Origin: Phytohalomonas tamaricis | Lineage (GTDB): Bacteria > Pseudomonadota > Gammaproteobacteria > Pseudomonadales > Halomonadaceae | Reading direction: 5' to 3' | DNA: 64,000 nucleotides | Assembly (NCBI RefSeq): GCF_003012345.1 | Contig: NZ_PVRV01000020.1 | Span: forward strand, 682,001 to 746,000 | Part shown: piece after piece, positions 39,551 to 48,852 of the stretch | Layout of the letters: the number at the start of each line of letters is the position of its first letter | Position numbering within the stretch: position 1 is the first letter of the stretch | The notes under the pieces: generated by a model | Told to the model about the DNA's origin: nothing | Database searches by the model: none | The model's input: only the letters and a program-made list of their open reading frames with translations | Position numbers and translations under genes: made by a program

Positions 39551-39888
39551 GATCATCTCCTTGAAAAGTAGTCACTATATGAGCCGCGCTATTGTGCTCA
39601 CGCGCGCCGATGATAAACAGGGCTGTGTCCATTGTCGCTGAAGTTAAAACAATGGGCATGATAGCTCGCCAAGCCATCCGCTCCTCCGCCCCATTCGGCT
39701 TCATACCGGTCAAAGCGTTAATGCACACGTTAAATAGCGCGGCGCGATTGAGAAGCCTCCTCCCCGTTTAAATCCTGTTTGCAATTCACGTAAGGCTTCT
39801 ATCCTTATCGGAGAGACAAGGAATGGATACCGGATCGCTTACGCCAATCGTAAAGGTGCGTGGCGGTGCATCAAACAAGGAGGGCGGC
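39551..39888. other. 338-base non-coding interval between divergent DUF3817 and SDR genes
   Basis: The interval holds the ribosome site of the SDR gene (AAGGAGGGCGGC) at its right end and presumably the promoters of both divergent genes. Short ORFs across it overlap the DUF3817 gene in other frames and are not supported. I see no repeat, hairpin or RNA gene. Confidence 0.5.
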
Positions 39889-40908
39889 ATGGCACTGAAC
39901 TTGAAGAAGCTCCATGATCAGACGATCGTTATCACTGGTGCGACTACAGGCATCGGCTTATCAACTGCGCGCATGGCTGTCGCCGGCGGTGCACGTGTAG
40001 TGCTGGCGGCACGCGACGAGGATGCACTGCGTCACCTCGTCGAGGAACTAGCCCAGCAAGGCGGAGAGGCTACCTATGTGGTCGCCGATGTCGGCAATGC
40101 CGAACAGGTCCATCAGATAGCGCGTACTGCTATCGAGCGCTTCGGTGGTTTTGATACCTGGGTCAACAATGCGGGCGTATCCATCTTCGGCAGGATGCTC
40201 GACATTCCCCCGGAGGATCATCGCCGCCTGTTCGAAACGAACTACTGGGGCGTCGTGCACGGCTCGCTGGAAGCCGCCCGTTACTTTCGTGAAGTGCGTG
40301 GCGATTTTGGCGGAGTGATCATCAACCTCGGCTCGCTGGTCTCGGACCGCGCCATACCGATTCAAGGCATGTATTCCGCGTCGAAGCATGCGGTCAAAGG
40401 CTTTACCGATGCCCTGCGCATGGAGCTTGAGGATGAAGGTGTCCCTGTTGCCGTGTCGCTCATCAAGCCAAGCAGCATCGCGACGCCTTTTGCACAACAT
40501 GCCGAAAACACCATGGATGTGCAGCCTACGTTACCGCCGCCCCTTTACGAGCCATCCGTGGTGGCACGCAGCATCATTCACTGTGCCGAGACGCCTAAAC
40601 GCGACATATTTGTCGGCGCAGGGGCCAAGTTCATTTCCGCCCTGGGCCACTGCGCGCCGCGCCTGACCGACGCGATCATGGAGTCGATGATGATTCGCCA
40701 GCAAAAGACCGGACGGCAGGAGCATCGCCGCCACTTTGCCCTGCATGAACCAGCGACGGACATGAAGGAAGGCGCGGATTATCAACGCCACGTAATGAAA
40801 TCGAGCATCTACACCGAAGCATCACTTCGACCCGCGCTGAAGGCGACCCTGTTTGCTGGCGCCGCACTCGGCATCGTTGCGCTTGCCCGCCGCGGCTCGT
40901 CACGTTAA
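39889..40908 (+). CDS. Short-chain dehydrogenase/reductase with C-terminal membrane tail
   Basis: A 339-residue SDR. The cofactor motif is VITGATTGIGLSTAR, the NNAG motif is VNNAGVSIFG, and the catalytic YxxxK is in MYSASKHAVKG. After the SDR domain (about 255 residues) the protein has a long charged region and a final hydrophobic segment (TLFAGAALGIVALARR), so it is longer than simple SDRs. AAGGAGG eight bases before the ATG at 39889 excludes the longer upstream reading at 39823. Substrate unknown. A terminator follows. Confidence 0.88.
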   Translation: MALNLKKLHDQTIVITGATTGIGLSTARMAVAGGARVVLAARDEDALRHLVEELAQQGGEATYVVADVGNAEQVHQIARTAIERFGGFDTWVNNAGVSIFGRMLDIPPEDHRRLFETNYWGVVHGSLEAARYFREVRGDFGGVIINLGSLVSDRAIPIQGMYSASKHAVKGFTDALRMELEDEGVPVAVSLIKPSSIATPFAQHAENTMDVQPTLPPPLYEPSVVARSIIHCAETPKRDIFVGAGAKFISALGHCAPRLTDAIMESMMIRQQKTGRQEHRRHFALHEPATDMKEGADYQRHVMKSSIYTEASLRPALKATLFAGAALGIVALARRGSSR

Positions 40909-40935
40909 AGCATCAGCTTCACCGTTCACTTTTTG

Positions 40936-40965
40936 AAGGCATGAGCACTAGGCTCATGCCTTTTT
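40936..40965 (+). terminator. Terminator after the SDR gene
   Basis: A 9-bp perfect stem (GGCATGAGC / GCTCATGCC) with a five-base loop, then five T on the plus strand. It overlaps the end of the convergent glycohydrolase gene by two bases. Confidence 0.9.
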
Positions 40966-41740
40966 AATTGCCACCGCCATAACGCTGGGTAAACGCTTCC
41001 ACTTCGTGGCGCAGCGGTTGATCGAGACGCGCCAGTACTTCATGACGAATAGCGTCCGGCACACTGCCATAGTAGGCCTGTGCTAGCGCGCCTGAGATGC
41101 AGGCCAGCGTATCGGCATCGCCACCCAGCGATACGGCGTTGCGAATCGCATCCTCAAAATCCTCTGCTTCGAGAAAAGCCACTGCAGCAGCAGGCACCGT
41201 GCCCTGACAGGTGACATCGAAATGGGAGTGCTCACGCAACTGCACGAGACTGGCAGAACAGTCGTAGCCGAAGCGTTCAGTGAAGAACTGCCTGATCTGC
41301 TTCTTGTCGCCGCCGTGACGCGCTAGCCATACAGCGCCCGCCACGGCTTGAGCGCCCTTGATGCCCTCGGGATGATCATGTGTGACCTCGGCGCTTCTGC
41401 GCGCCTCAGCCAATACATAATCTAAGGCATCAAACGCCCAGCCAACGGGTGAAACTCGCATTGCCGAACCGTTGCCGAAGCTGTTGTAGGGCTTGGGCTC
41501 ACGTACGACCAGCCACTGCTTGAATCTGCCGCCATAGCCTGCGTCAGGATAGCGCCGACCCCAGCGGCGTAACGCTGTGACATAGTCCTCGCCCTGCCGC
41601 CGCACACTAGCGACGGCAATGGTCATTACACTGTCATCGGTAAAACGCGAAGCGGGCGTGAACAGGGCAAACGTCTTGTCCTGCGCGGCGTATCCCTCGT
41701 GGATGGAACCGATAATATCGCCTGCGATAGCTCCGAGCAT
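40964..41740 (-). CDS. ADP-ribosylglycohydrolase family protein
   Basis: A 258-residue protein of the DraG/ARH fold. Magnesium-binding motifs are visible: the N-terminal GAIAGDIIGSIHEG, RFTDDSVMT (T-D-D-S) and the C-terminal GGDADTLACI, with a middle GNGSAMRVSPVGWAF. Such enzymes remove ADP-ribose from proteins or small molecules. GAGGTGAGC directly ahead of the ATG at 41740 sets the start; the upstream frame is ignored. No ADP-ribosyltransferase gene is seen nearby, so the substrate is unknown. It converges with the SDR gene, and diverges from the MHYT gene by 217 bases. Confidence 0.9.
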   Translation of the reverse strand: MLGAIAGDIIGSIHEGYAAQDKTFALFTPASRFTDDSVMTIAVASVRRQGEDYVTALRRWGRRYPDAGYGGRFKQWLVVREPKPYNSFGNGSAMRVSPVGWAFDALDYVLAEARRSAEVTHDHPEGIKGAQAVAGAVWLARHGGDKKQIRQFFTERFGYDCSASLVQLREHSHFDVTCQGTVPAAAVAFLEAEDFEDAIRNAVSLGGDADTLACISGALAQAYYGSVPDAIRHEVLARLDQPLRHEVEAFTQRYGGGN

Positions 41741-41957
41741 GCTCACCTCAATCAATAGACGCTCTTGATATCTGATAAGTGTAGACACGCCATGACGTCA
41801 CCTTGGGTTCACCCTACACGCCGCTGAAGAAATAACCTCCCGAGCCGATTAAGCAGTATTACCGCCTGCTGTTGGCATATCGACAGGCGACGCATTTCTA
41901 CGGCTGAGCCATTCGCTGCTTGGCCGCGACATCGTCTTACCAGGAATCCGCGGCGTC

Positions 41958-44432
41958 ATGATCCATTTTATATCCGACAGCACGGCAGCCGAGGCCGCCA
42001 TCAGCGGCAGTTACGATTATTCCCTTGTGCTGCTGTCTTATCTCGTTGCGCTGCTGGCCGCCTATGCGGGATTGCTGATTGCCGAGCAGCTGCGTGACGC
42101 GCCTACTCGTAGCCGCCGGCTGACGTGGCTATGGGCCGGCGCTATCATGTTCGGCATCGGCGTATGGAGCATGCATTTCGTCGGCATGCTGGCTTATCAA
42201 CTCCCTGTAAAAATGAGCTATGACGTTGGTCTTACGCTTTTGTCTGGCGTACCAGCGATCCTATGCAGCGCCTATACCCTGACTATCATCGCCAGGCCCA
42301 CCCCCACCCATAAGACCTCTCTGCTCGGCGGCGTCGTATTGGGTGTCGGCATCGGCCTGATGCATTATCTCGGCATGGCCGCGATGCGTATGCCAGCAAC
42401 GCTGAGCTACTACTCACCGCTATTTTTGCTGTCTCTAGTAACTGCCGTCTCGCTCGGCATCACTGCCCTCTATGCCCATCGCCTGCGAATTAATCTGCCT
42501 GCTTGGCTCGGCATCGATCTGCGACATCTCGTGGTCGCCGCCATCATCGCGCTGGCGATTAGCGGCATGCACTACACCGCAATGTTCGCCGCCCACTACA
42601 TACCGTCTGAAGCTACCGAGCATCATCAGCATCACGTATCCTGGCTGGCCTGGAGCGTGCTGGGCGGGACCATTTTTGTCGTCGCCGCGACCTTGACCGT
42701 GATATTCATCGACCGTCGCCTACAGCACAACGAACAGCTGGCGAATATGTCTCGTGACCGTCTGCTTGAGATCATCACCGCGATCAACGATGGCCTGTTG
42801 CTGCTTGATGAAGAGGGCCGGATTCTGATGTGTAACCGCGCCTTCACGCATATCACCGGCTATGAAGAAGACGAAGTTCTCGGTCACCCTATCGCCATGC
42901 TGGAACATGGCTCCAGCGTCAGGTCGATTACCGAGTATGTGCAAGAAAACCTTCGCGACCGCGGCAAATGGCAGGGCGAAATTGACGCACAGCGCAAAGG
43001 TGGCGAACGCTTCCCTGCACGCCTGAGTGTCAGCTTTGTTGATTACCGCCGTAGTCCGCTGCGCCACTGCGTGGCCACGCTGAGCGATATCAGCACCCAG
43101 CGCGACTCGGAAGAAAAGATCCGCCACCTCGCCTACTACGACGCATTAACCGGCCTGCCCAACCGGCGCTTACTTTATGACCGCTTGCACGCGACGAGAG
43201 AGGAATGCGCCCAGACCAACAGCCATGGCGCACTGGTGCTCATCGACATCGACAAGTTCAAGCTGCTTAACGATACCTTCGGCCACGCTAAAGGCGACAT
43301 GCTGCTTTGCAACATCGCGCAAAAGCTGTGTGCCTTCAGCAAGGAAGAAATCAATATTGCCCGGCTCGGTGGTAATGAATTTGCTCTGGCAATAACCCAA
43401 CTGCCGCAAAATGAACGTGAAGCGATTGCCGCTGTCATCGCGGCAATTAAAGCGATTCAGCATTCAATCAATACCGACTACAGGCTTGCCGACGTTCACC
43501 ACGTCACTACCAGCAGCTTCGGCACCGCGCTCTTTCATGGTGGTCAAAACACGGTGGATAATCTGGTTAAGCAGGCCAGTCTTGCCTTGTCACATGCCAA
43601 GCAGGCGGGCGGCAACACGGTGCGTTTCTTCGAGCCGAGTATGGAGCATGATCTTAATGAGCGCGTTCAACTCGAAACGGATCTGCGCCAGGCCCTTAAT
43701 GAGGGCGATCAGCTACGGCTTTACTACCAGTCACAGGTCGATTCCAGCGGCAAGATCATCGGCGCGGAGTCTCTGGTACGCTGGCAGCATCCTGAGCGCG
43801 GCATGGTGTCGCCGGGGGTGTTCATCCCGCTGGCCGAAGAGAGCGGCCTGATTCTGCCCTTGGGTGATTGGGTTCTGGATTCGGCCTGCGCTCAACTTGC
43901 CGCCTGGGCACGCATCCCGGCGATGGCATCACTTAGACTGTCGGTCAACGTCAGCGTGCGCCAGTTCCAGCAACCCGACTTCGTGTTTCGCACGCTCGCC
44001 GTGATGCGCCGTCACGGCACGCCGGGCGAACGCCTGACGCTGGAATTGACTGAAAGCCTGCTGATGACTGACCTCGATGACGCTATCAGCAAGATGGAGC
44101 AGCTCAACACTCATGGTGTTAGCTTCGCACTCGATGACTTCGGCACCGGCTATTCATCGCTGACCTACCTCAAGTGCCTGCCCTTCAGCACGCTCAAGCT
44201 CGACGTCGCCTTTGTGCGCGATATCCTCGTTGACGCCAACGATGCCGCTATCGTCAGGACGATCATTGCGCTTGCGGCCAGCCTCAAGTTCAAGGTTGTG
44301 GCCGAAGGGGTGGAAAGCTACGAACAGTTCGCGCTGCTTGAACAGTTGGGCTGTCGTGTCCATCAAGGCTACTACTTCGGTCGACCAGAACCGGTCGATG
44401 CGCTCGAAAGCCGTCTCGCCATGGCATCATGA
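41958..44432 (+). CDS. MHYT-PAS-GGDEF-EAL c-di-GMP protein with degenerate GGNEF
   Basis: An 824-residue inner-membrane protein. The MHYT sensor domain shows three repeats: MHFVGM (about 72), MHYLGM (135) and MHYTAM (204), thought to bind copper or diatomic ligands in the family. A PAS region (about 260-380) is followed by a GGDEF domain with GGNEF at 471-475 in place of GGDEF, and an EAL domain whose first motif is E604-S-L; the second motif DDFGTGYSSLTYLK is intact. The altered GGDEF probably lacks cyclase activity and may act as a GTP-sensing domain, leaving phosphodiesterase as the likely output. Ser in EAL position 2 is common and tolerated. Confidence 0.93.
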   Translation: MIHFISDSTAAEAAISGSYDYSLVLLSYLVALLAAYAGLLIAEQLRDAPTRSRRLTWLWAGAIMFGIGVWSMHFVGMLAYQLPVKMSYDVGLTLLSGVPAILCSAYTLTIIARPTPTHKTSLLGGVVLGVGIGLMHYLGMAAMRMPATLSYYSPLFLLSLVTAVSLGITALYAHRLRINLPAWLGIDLRHLVVAAIIALAISGMHYTAMFAAHYIPSEATEHHQHHVSWLAWSVLGGTIFVVAATLTVIFIDRRLQHNEQLANMSRDRLLEIITAINDGLLLLDEEGRILMCNRAFTHITGYEEDEVLGHPIAMLEHGSSVRSITEYVQENLRDRGKWQGEIDAQRKGGERFPARLSVSFVDYRRSPLRHCVATLSDISTQRDSEEKIRHLAYYDALTGLPNRRLLYDRLHATREECAQTNSHGALVLIDIDKFKLLNDTFGHAKGDMLLCNIAQKLCAFSKEEINIARLGGNEFALAITQLPQNEREAIAAVIAAIKAIQHSINTDYRLADVHHVTTSSFGTALFHGGQNTVDNLVKQASLALSHAKQAGGNTVRFFEPSMEHDLNERVQLETDLRQALNEGDQLRLYYQSQVDSSGKIIGAESLVRWQHPERGMVSPGVFIPLAEESGLILPLGDWVLDSACAQLAAWARIPAMASLRLSVNVSVRQFQQPDFVFRTLAVMRRHGTPGERLTLELTESLLMTDLDDAISKMEQLNTHGVSFALDDFGTGYSSLTYLKCLPFSTLKLDVAFVRDILVDANDAAIVRTIIALAASLKFKVVAEGVESYEQFALLEQLGCRVHQGYYFGRPEPVDALESRLAMAS

Positions 44433-44436
44433 GCAC

Positions 44437-44464
44437 GTAAGCCCACCCCAAAAGGCGGGCTTAC
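44437..44464. terminator. Hairpin between the MHYT gene and the hydrolase gene
   Basis: An 8-bp perfect inverted repeat (GTAAGCCC / GGGCTTAC) lies five bases after the MHYT gene and 18 bases before the convergent hydrolase stop. There is no long T-run, so it is a probable weak or shared terminator. Confidence 0.5.
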
Positions 44465-44481
44465 AGCATTCGGAACGGCGT

Positions 44482-45222
44482 TTACACCGTGACCACCTCG
44501 GCTATCCAGCCTGCCGCTGTCGTCTGGGCAGTCACCAATGCGCTCTGAGCTTCATCGGCACAGGCCAATCGCCCCGCGGCCGTCCACATCGCACTTTTAC
44601 CGATTGCAGCCAAGCCGCCCGTCGGGCGGTTGTGATTGGCCATTGCCACAAGCATCTTGTGGTCGCGCGCATAACTAGCCAGCTGCACGGTATCGTGCTC
44701 ATAGCCATTTGCCGAGATCAACATGCTGGTCAGATAGATATCGGCGCCCTGCGCAGCGCAAGCACTCGCATGGGCAGCCTGGGAGGTATCGGCACAAACG
44801 GCGAGCGCCATCGTGTGCCCACCGATATCAAGCAGGTGATGGGCATCGCCGGGGCTAAAGTAGCACTCCTCGCCCTCGTGCAGGTACATCTTTGCATAGC
44901 TCGACACCTCGCCCGTCGGAGAGACGATCAGCGCGCCGATGCGCGGTAGTGGATCACCCGCCAGCGGCGCGCCGACGATGATGTACAGATTATGAGCGCG
45001 TGCCGCCTCGATCAGCGGTGCAAGGCGTGAATCATCACATGTAAATGCCAGCGCCGCGGCCAGTTCAGGCTCATAGCCGGTCAGTGACAGCTCAGGGAAT
45101 ATCAACACCGAGACGCCCTCTGCCCCTGCCACGGCGATTGCCTGGAGATGGGTGGCGATGTTGCACGCGATGTCACCCTTGACGCTGGGCACCTGAGCGA
45201 CAGCGATCTTGAAATTATTCAC
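44482..45222 (-). CDS. Carbon-nitrogen hydrolase (nitrilase superfamily), GTG start
   Basis: A 246-residue nitrilase-superfamily amidase. The Glu-Lys-Cys triad is visible as FPELSLTGYEP (E44), SYAKMYLHEGEE and LAVCADTSQAAHA. The GTG start at 45222 is chosen because AAGGAG lies seven bases ahead and the reading gives the usual N-terminus FKIAVAQVPSVKGD; the frame opens further upstream without a site. Substrate unknown; family members include omega-amidases and beta-ureidopropionases. It is divergent (235 bases) from an HglS-type gene. Confidence 0.86.
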   Translation of the reverse strand: MNNFKIAVAQVPSVKGDIACNIATHLQAIAVAGAEGVSVLIFPELSLTGYEPELAAALAFTCDDSRLAPLIEAARAHNLYIIVGAPLAGDPLPRIGALIVSPTGEVSSYAKMYLHEGEECYFSPGDAHHLLDIGGHTMALAVCADTSQAAHASACAAQGADIYLTSMLISANGYEHDTVQLASYARDHKMLVAMANHNRPTGGLAAIGKSAMWTAAGRLACADEAQSALVTAQTTAAGWIAEVVTV

Positions 45223-45457
45223 AGCTTTTCTCCTTGAGCCATGCATTGCTCGCTGCGGAGCGTGCCGTTGACGGGTTACCGCCTCCATATGCTACCTGCC
45301 TGCGGGACACTGGCGTCCGCCCCTTCCTGTTTCTGCCCTTTCTTATCCATGTCCTATTGCAGACGATGAGAGCGGCGCGTTAAATCGATACTCATTGCAC
45401 TGTGTCAATGCATGTTGCGTCAGCGCTCATCCAGCCGTATCGAGGGGGAACACTACC

Positions 45458-46855
45458 ATGTCGGCGCACTTCGTCAGTCCCGATGATATCCGCACCCGTT
45501 TCTCGCACGCCATGTCCGAGATGTATCGCGAGGAAGTACCGCAGTACGGCGCTTTGCTGGAACTGGTTGCCGAGGTCAACGCGCGTACCCTTCACGAGCA
45601 CCCCGAGGCGCTCGATGCTGCGGAGGGCGATGACGCACTGACTCGGCTCGATATCGAGCGCCACGGTGCGATTCGTCTCGGCACCGCCGATGAACTCGCT
45701 ACTATGCGTCGGCTGTTTGCAGTGATGGGCATGATGCCGGTGGGCTATTACGACCTGACGCCAGCCGACGTGCCGGTACACGCCACCGCCTTTCGCCCTA
45801 TCGATGAACAATCGCTGGCGCGTAACCCGTTTCGCGTCTTCACGTCGTTGCTGCGCCTCGAGCTGATCGAGGACGATGCGCTGCGTACCCAAACCCGCGA
45901 AATTTTATCGAAGCGCCAGATATTCACTCCCGCCGCGCTTGAATTGCTCGATACCCATGATCAACAAGGCGGCTTTGATGACGATCGGGCCACCGCCTTT
46001 GTGCTGGAAGCGCTCGAAACCTTCCGCTGGCATAGCCACGCCACCGTTGACCGCTCCACCTATGACGCGCTGCACGACGCTCATCGTCTGATCGCCGATG
46101 TGGTCTGTTTCAAAGGACCACACATCAACCATCTAACGCCGCGCACCCTTGATATCGACGCGACCCAGGCGGGCATGCCGAATCACGGCATCACACCAAA
46201 GGCAACAATCGAAGGCCCACCCAGACGGTGCTGTCCGATCCTGTTGCGCCAGACCAGCTTCAAGGCGCTGGAGGAAAATATCCTGTTTCGCTGCGCCGAC
46301 AACGATACACAGCAAGGGTCGCATACCGCCCGCTTCGGCGAGATCGAACAGCGCGGCGTGGCGCTGACGCCTAAAGGTCGCGCCCTCTATGATCGGCTGC
46401 TCGACGATGCCAAGACACTCACCCAAGGGCTGAGCGGTGAAGCCTATCAACAGGCACTGCAGCACGCCTTCACTGACTTTCCCGACGACGAGGCGATGCT
46501 GCGCCGCGAGGGTCTGGCCTACTATCGCTATCGGCTGGCCGGGCATGCCATGCCATTTCCTGCCGACGAGCTGCCCAGTGAATCGACAGCACGCATCGAG
46601 ACCCTGATCGAGCGCGGTATGATTACTACCGCGCCGATTATCTATGAGGATTTCCTGCCGGTCAGCGCAGCCGGCATCTTCCAGTCCAACCTGGGTGAAA
46701 GCAGCATCGCCAGCTACACCCAGCAGGCCAATCAGCAGGCTTTCGAGGAAGCATTAGGCGTCAGCGTCGCCAACGAATTCGCGCTTTACGAGCAAATCAG
46801 CAGGGAATCACTTTCGCACTGCCTTGCCACGCTGGACATAGAAATTCCAACGTAG
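45458..46855 (+). CDS. hglS: 2-oxoadipate dioxygenase/decarboxylase HglS (DUF1338, YdcJ)
   Basis: A 465-residue DUF1338 protein. In Pseudomonas putida, HglS converts 2-oxoadipate to D-2-hydroxyglutarate in lysine catabolism. The N-terminal YREEVPQYGALLELV, the metal-region ERHGAIRLGTADEL, HINHLTPRTLDIDATQAGM and the late DFLPVSAAGIFQSNL are typical. GAGGGGG eleven bases before the ATG at 45458 gives the start; the ORF extends 21 codons upstream with no better site. Its neighbour is a nitrilase-type hydrolase. Lysine catabolism here is inferred from the family; none of the upstream pathway genes is in the window. Confidence 0.88.
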   Translation: MSAHFVSPDDIRTRFSHAMSEMYREEVPQYGALLELVAEVNARTLHEHPEALDAAEGDDALTRLDIERHGAIRLGTADELATMRRLFAVMGMMPVGYYDLTPADVPVHATAFRPIDEQSLARNPFRVFTSLLRLELIEDDALRTQTREILSKRQIFTPAALELLDTHDQQGGFDDDRATAFVLEALETFRWHSHATVDRSTYDALHDAHRLIADVVCFKGPHINHLTPRTLDIDATQAGMPNHGITPKATIEGPPRRCCPILLRQTSFKALEENILFRCADNDTQQGSHTARFGEIEQRGVALTPKGRALYDRLLDDAKTLTQGLSGEAYQQALQHAFTDFPDDEAMLRREGLAYYRYRLAGHAMPFPADELPSESTARIETLIERGMITTAPIIYEDFLPVSAAGIFQSNLGESSIASYTQQANQQAFEEALGVSVANEFALYEQISRESLSHCLATLDIEIPT

Positions 46856-46889
46856 CCTGTATCGACCCAACGCCTCCCTAGATCGCAAC

Positions 46890-46913
46890 GCCGTGGGGCA
46901 CCCGCCCCACGGC
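46890..46913 (+). terminator. Hairpin after hglS without a T-run
   Basis: A perfect 10-bp GC-rich stem (GCCGTGGGGC / GCCCCACGGC) with a four-base loop, 34 bases after hglS. No T-run follows, so termination is only possible. Confidence 0.45.
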
Positions 46914-47071
46914 AGCCATCCTCCGCCTCTCATCTCTGATGCGGCGCACCGCTGCGACTTGGCAGACGTGTCTAGCTGAAAAATAATGCAATGGCTAAGG
47001 ATGTTGTCATCCAAGCGGTTACACTAGGAAGGATTGCAATTTCGCCTACTTTAACAAGAACACTGGCTTTC

Positions 47072-48313
47072 ATGATCAAACTCAACACCCCCGGCATGGT
47101 TCTTGTCCTTGCGGCCATGACGGCACTCGGCCCGCTGGCCACCTCCATGTACCTGCCCGCCTTTCCGGCCATGACACGGGCTTTCGGTGTCGGTGCGGAT
47201 CAGATTCAGCTTACGCTCAGCGTCTACATGGGTGGGCTCGCCGTGGCACAGCTCATCTGCGGGCCATTGGCCGACCGCTTCGGGCGCAAGCCGCTGCTGC
47301 TGACCGGTATGGCACTGTTCGTGCTCGGCAGTCTGGGCTGTCTGCTGGCTGATACCATTGGCACGCTGCTTGCCTACCGCTTTCTGCAAGCCTTTGGGGC
47401 TGCCGCAGGCATGGTGCTTTCCCAGGCAGTCGTGCGCGATACCTTCGCACCGGCCGACGCCGCACGCATGCTAGCCTACATGGGCAGTACCACCGCGCTA
47501 GCCCCCGCCGTCGCGCCGGTGGCCGGCGGCGTCCTGCTGGTGCACTTCGGCTGGCCCGCCATCTTCGCCGTGCTGATGATTTACGCAGCGCTGATGTTGG
47601 TGGTGGTCAGCATAGCGCTGTCCGAGTCGTTGCCGCGTGATCGCCGCCAGCCGCTACATCCCCGTTCAGTGCTGCACAACTACCGCACCGTGATCACGAA
47701 CCGCACTTTCCTCGGTCATGCGCTCGCGGTGAGCATGATGTTCGCCGGCCACTACGGCTTCATGTCGGGTGCTCCGTTCGTATTGATCGAGCTGTTCAAC
47801 GTGCCGGAGGCTAATTTTGGCTGGTATTTCATGTTCGTCGTTGGCGCTTTCATTACCGGCAGTCTGGCAGGGGCACGGCTGGCGCCACGCGTCGGCGCTC
47901 ACCGCCTGGTCATTGCTGGCGCCACGCTGCTGGCCTTAGCGGGTGCGCTGATGGTGAGCGTCGTGCTGCTCGGCGTCGGTTCGCCGGCCACGCTAATCGG
48001 GCCGCAGCTTGTCTACGCCATCGGCGCCGGATTTATCATGCCGCAGCTGATCGCCGGAGCCTTGATGCCCTTTCATCATATGGCGGGCACGGCCGCCGCG
48101 CTGCTAGGTTTCATCCAGATGAGCGCAGCGGGGATCACCAGTGCACTTGTTGGCCGTCTCTACAACGGCACGGCGCTGCCAATGGCTTTTGTCATCATGC
48201 TGGCCGGCGCCGGCGCACTGGTGGCGTATCTGCTATTGATAAAGAAGCCTGCGCTGGCAGCGGATCAAGCGGCTGTAGAGCCAAGCGCTCGCCTGAACGC
48301 CCCGGATCAATAG
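47072..48313 (+). CDS. bcr: Bcr/CflA-type multidrug efflux MFS transporter
   Basis: A 413-residue 12-helix major facilitator. The N-terminal ATSMYLPAFPAMTRAFG and GPLADRFGRKPLLLTGM (the loop 2-3 signature G-x2-x-DRxGRK) and RDTFAPADAARMLAYMG are Bcr/CflA-like. These carriers export drugs such as bicyclomycin or sulfonamides, and may act on small peptides. The ATG at 47072 is chosen as the start of the first helix; the upstream frame at 46991 has no site. Exact substrate unknown, so the symbol is provisional. Confidence 0.85.
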   Translation: MIKLNTPGMVLVLAAMTALGPLATSMYLPAFPAMTRAFGVGADQIQLTLSVYMGGLAVAQLICGPLADRFGRKPLLLTGMALFVLGSLGCLLADTIGTLLAYRFLQAFGAAAGMVLSQAVVRDTFAPADAARMLAYMGSTTALAPAVAPVAGGVLLVHFGWPAIFAVLMIYAALMLVVVSIALSESLPRDRRQPLHPRSVLHNYRTVITNRTFLGHALAVSMMFAGHYGFMSGAPFVLIELFNVPEANFGWYFMFVVGAFITGSLAGARLAPRVGAHRLVIAGATLLALAGALMVSVVLLGVGSPATLIGPQLVYAIGAGFIMPQLIAGALMPFHHMAGTAAALLGFIQMSAAGITSALVGRLYNGTALPMAFVIMLAGAGALVAYLLLIKKPALAADQAAVEPSARLNAPDQ

Positions 48314-48328
48314 CGTGTGCGATAAAAA

Positions 48329-48757
48329 TCAAACGATTTCCCATAGCTCGACGTCGCCGTCGATCGCAATGAACAGAGGATGAAGCTCGACGGCCTCAAC
48401 CTCGCCAAGCTGCAGATAGCGGGCATGGTCCCTGACTTCTAGCTTGGCGAGCAGATGAGTTACTTCATAGTCACGCTGTCCGACGGTCACTGGCAACCGC
48501 GCTGCGAAGCCGCGTTCATCGATTTTGCTGCGATCAAAGTTGTAACCTCGTCTATCCGCTTCATCGACCACACTACTCAGGTAACGGGCCACCGCGCCTA
48601 CAGGGTCATCGGTACGTTTAAAGCGCATCAGCTGAGGATGGTTTTTATACCCTTTCGTTGCGCCCTGCAGCACCTTCTGGGCCAGCAGCCCTTCCCGCCA
48701 GAGGGCAACAAGCCCCTTCGCATCCAGATAACGTGGATGTAATGACCAAAGTCTCAT
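48329..48757 (-). CDS. Pyrimidine-dimer DNA glycosylase-type protein
   Basis: A 142-residue protein that opens MRLWSLHPRYLDAKGLVALW and continues with LLAQKVLQGATKGYKNHPQL, which I recognise as the family of pyrimidine-dimer DNA glycosylases (T4 DenV-related, Pyr_excise). These act in base-excision repair of UV damage with AP-lyase activity. The assignment is by recognition of the N-terminal pattern. GGGAACTT precedes the ATG. It is convergent with the exporter gene and divergent from the following gene by 95 bases. Confidence 0.82.
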   Translation of the reverse strand: MRLWSLHPRYLDAKGLVALWREGLLAQKVLQGATKGYKNHPQLMRFKRTDDPVGAVARYLSSVVDEADRRGYNFDRSKIDERGFAARLPVTVGQRDYEVTHLLAKLEVRDHARYLQLGEVEAVELHPLFIAIDGDVELWEIV

Positions 48758-48852
48758 AAGTTCCCTAACGCGATTTCAATGACCTTTCTGTGATGCTCAC
48801 GAAGCATAGTAAGCTATGTCGATCTACTGCCGCGCAGAGAACGATAAAAACC

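Noticed and set aside
39348-39728. A 126-codon minus-strand frame over DUF3817
   Set aside because: It overlaps the better supported DUF3817 frame, which has a strong ribosome site and membrane topology.
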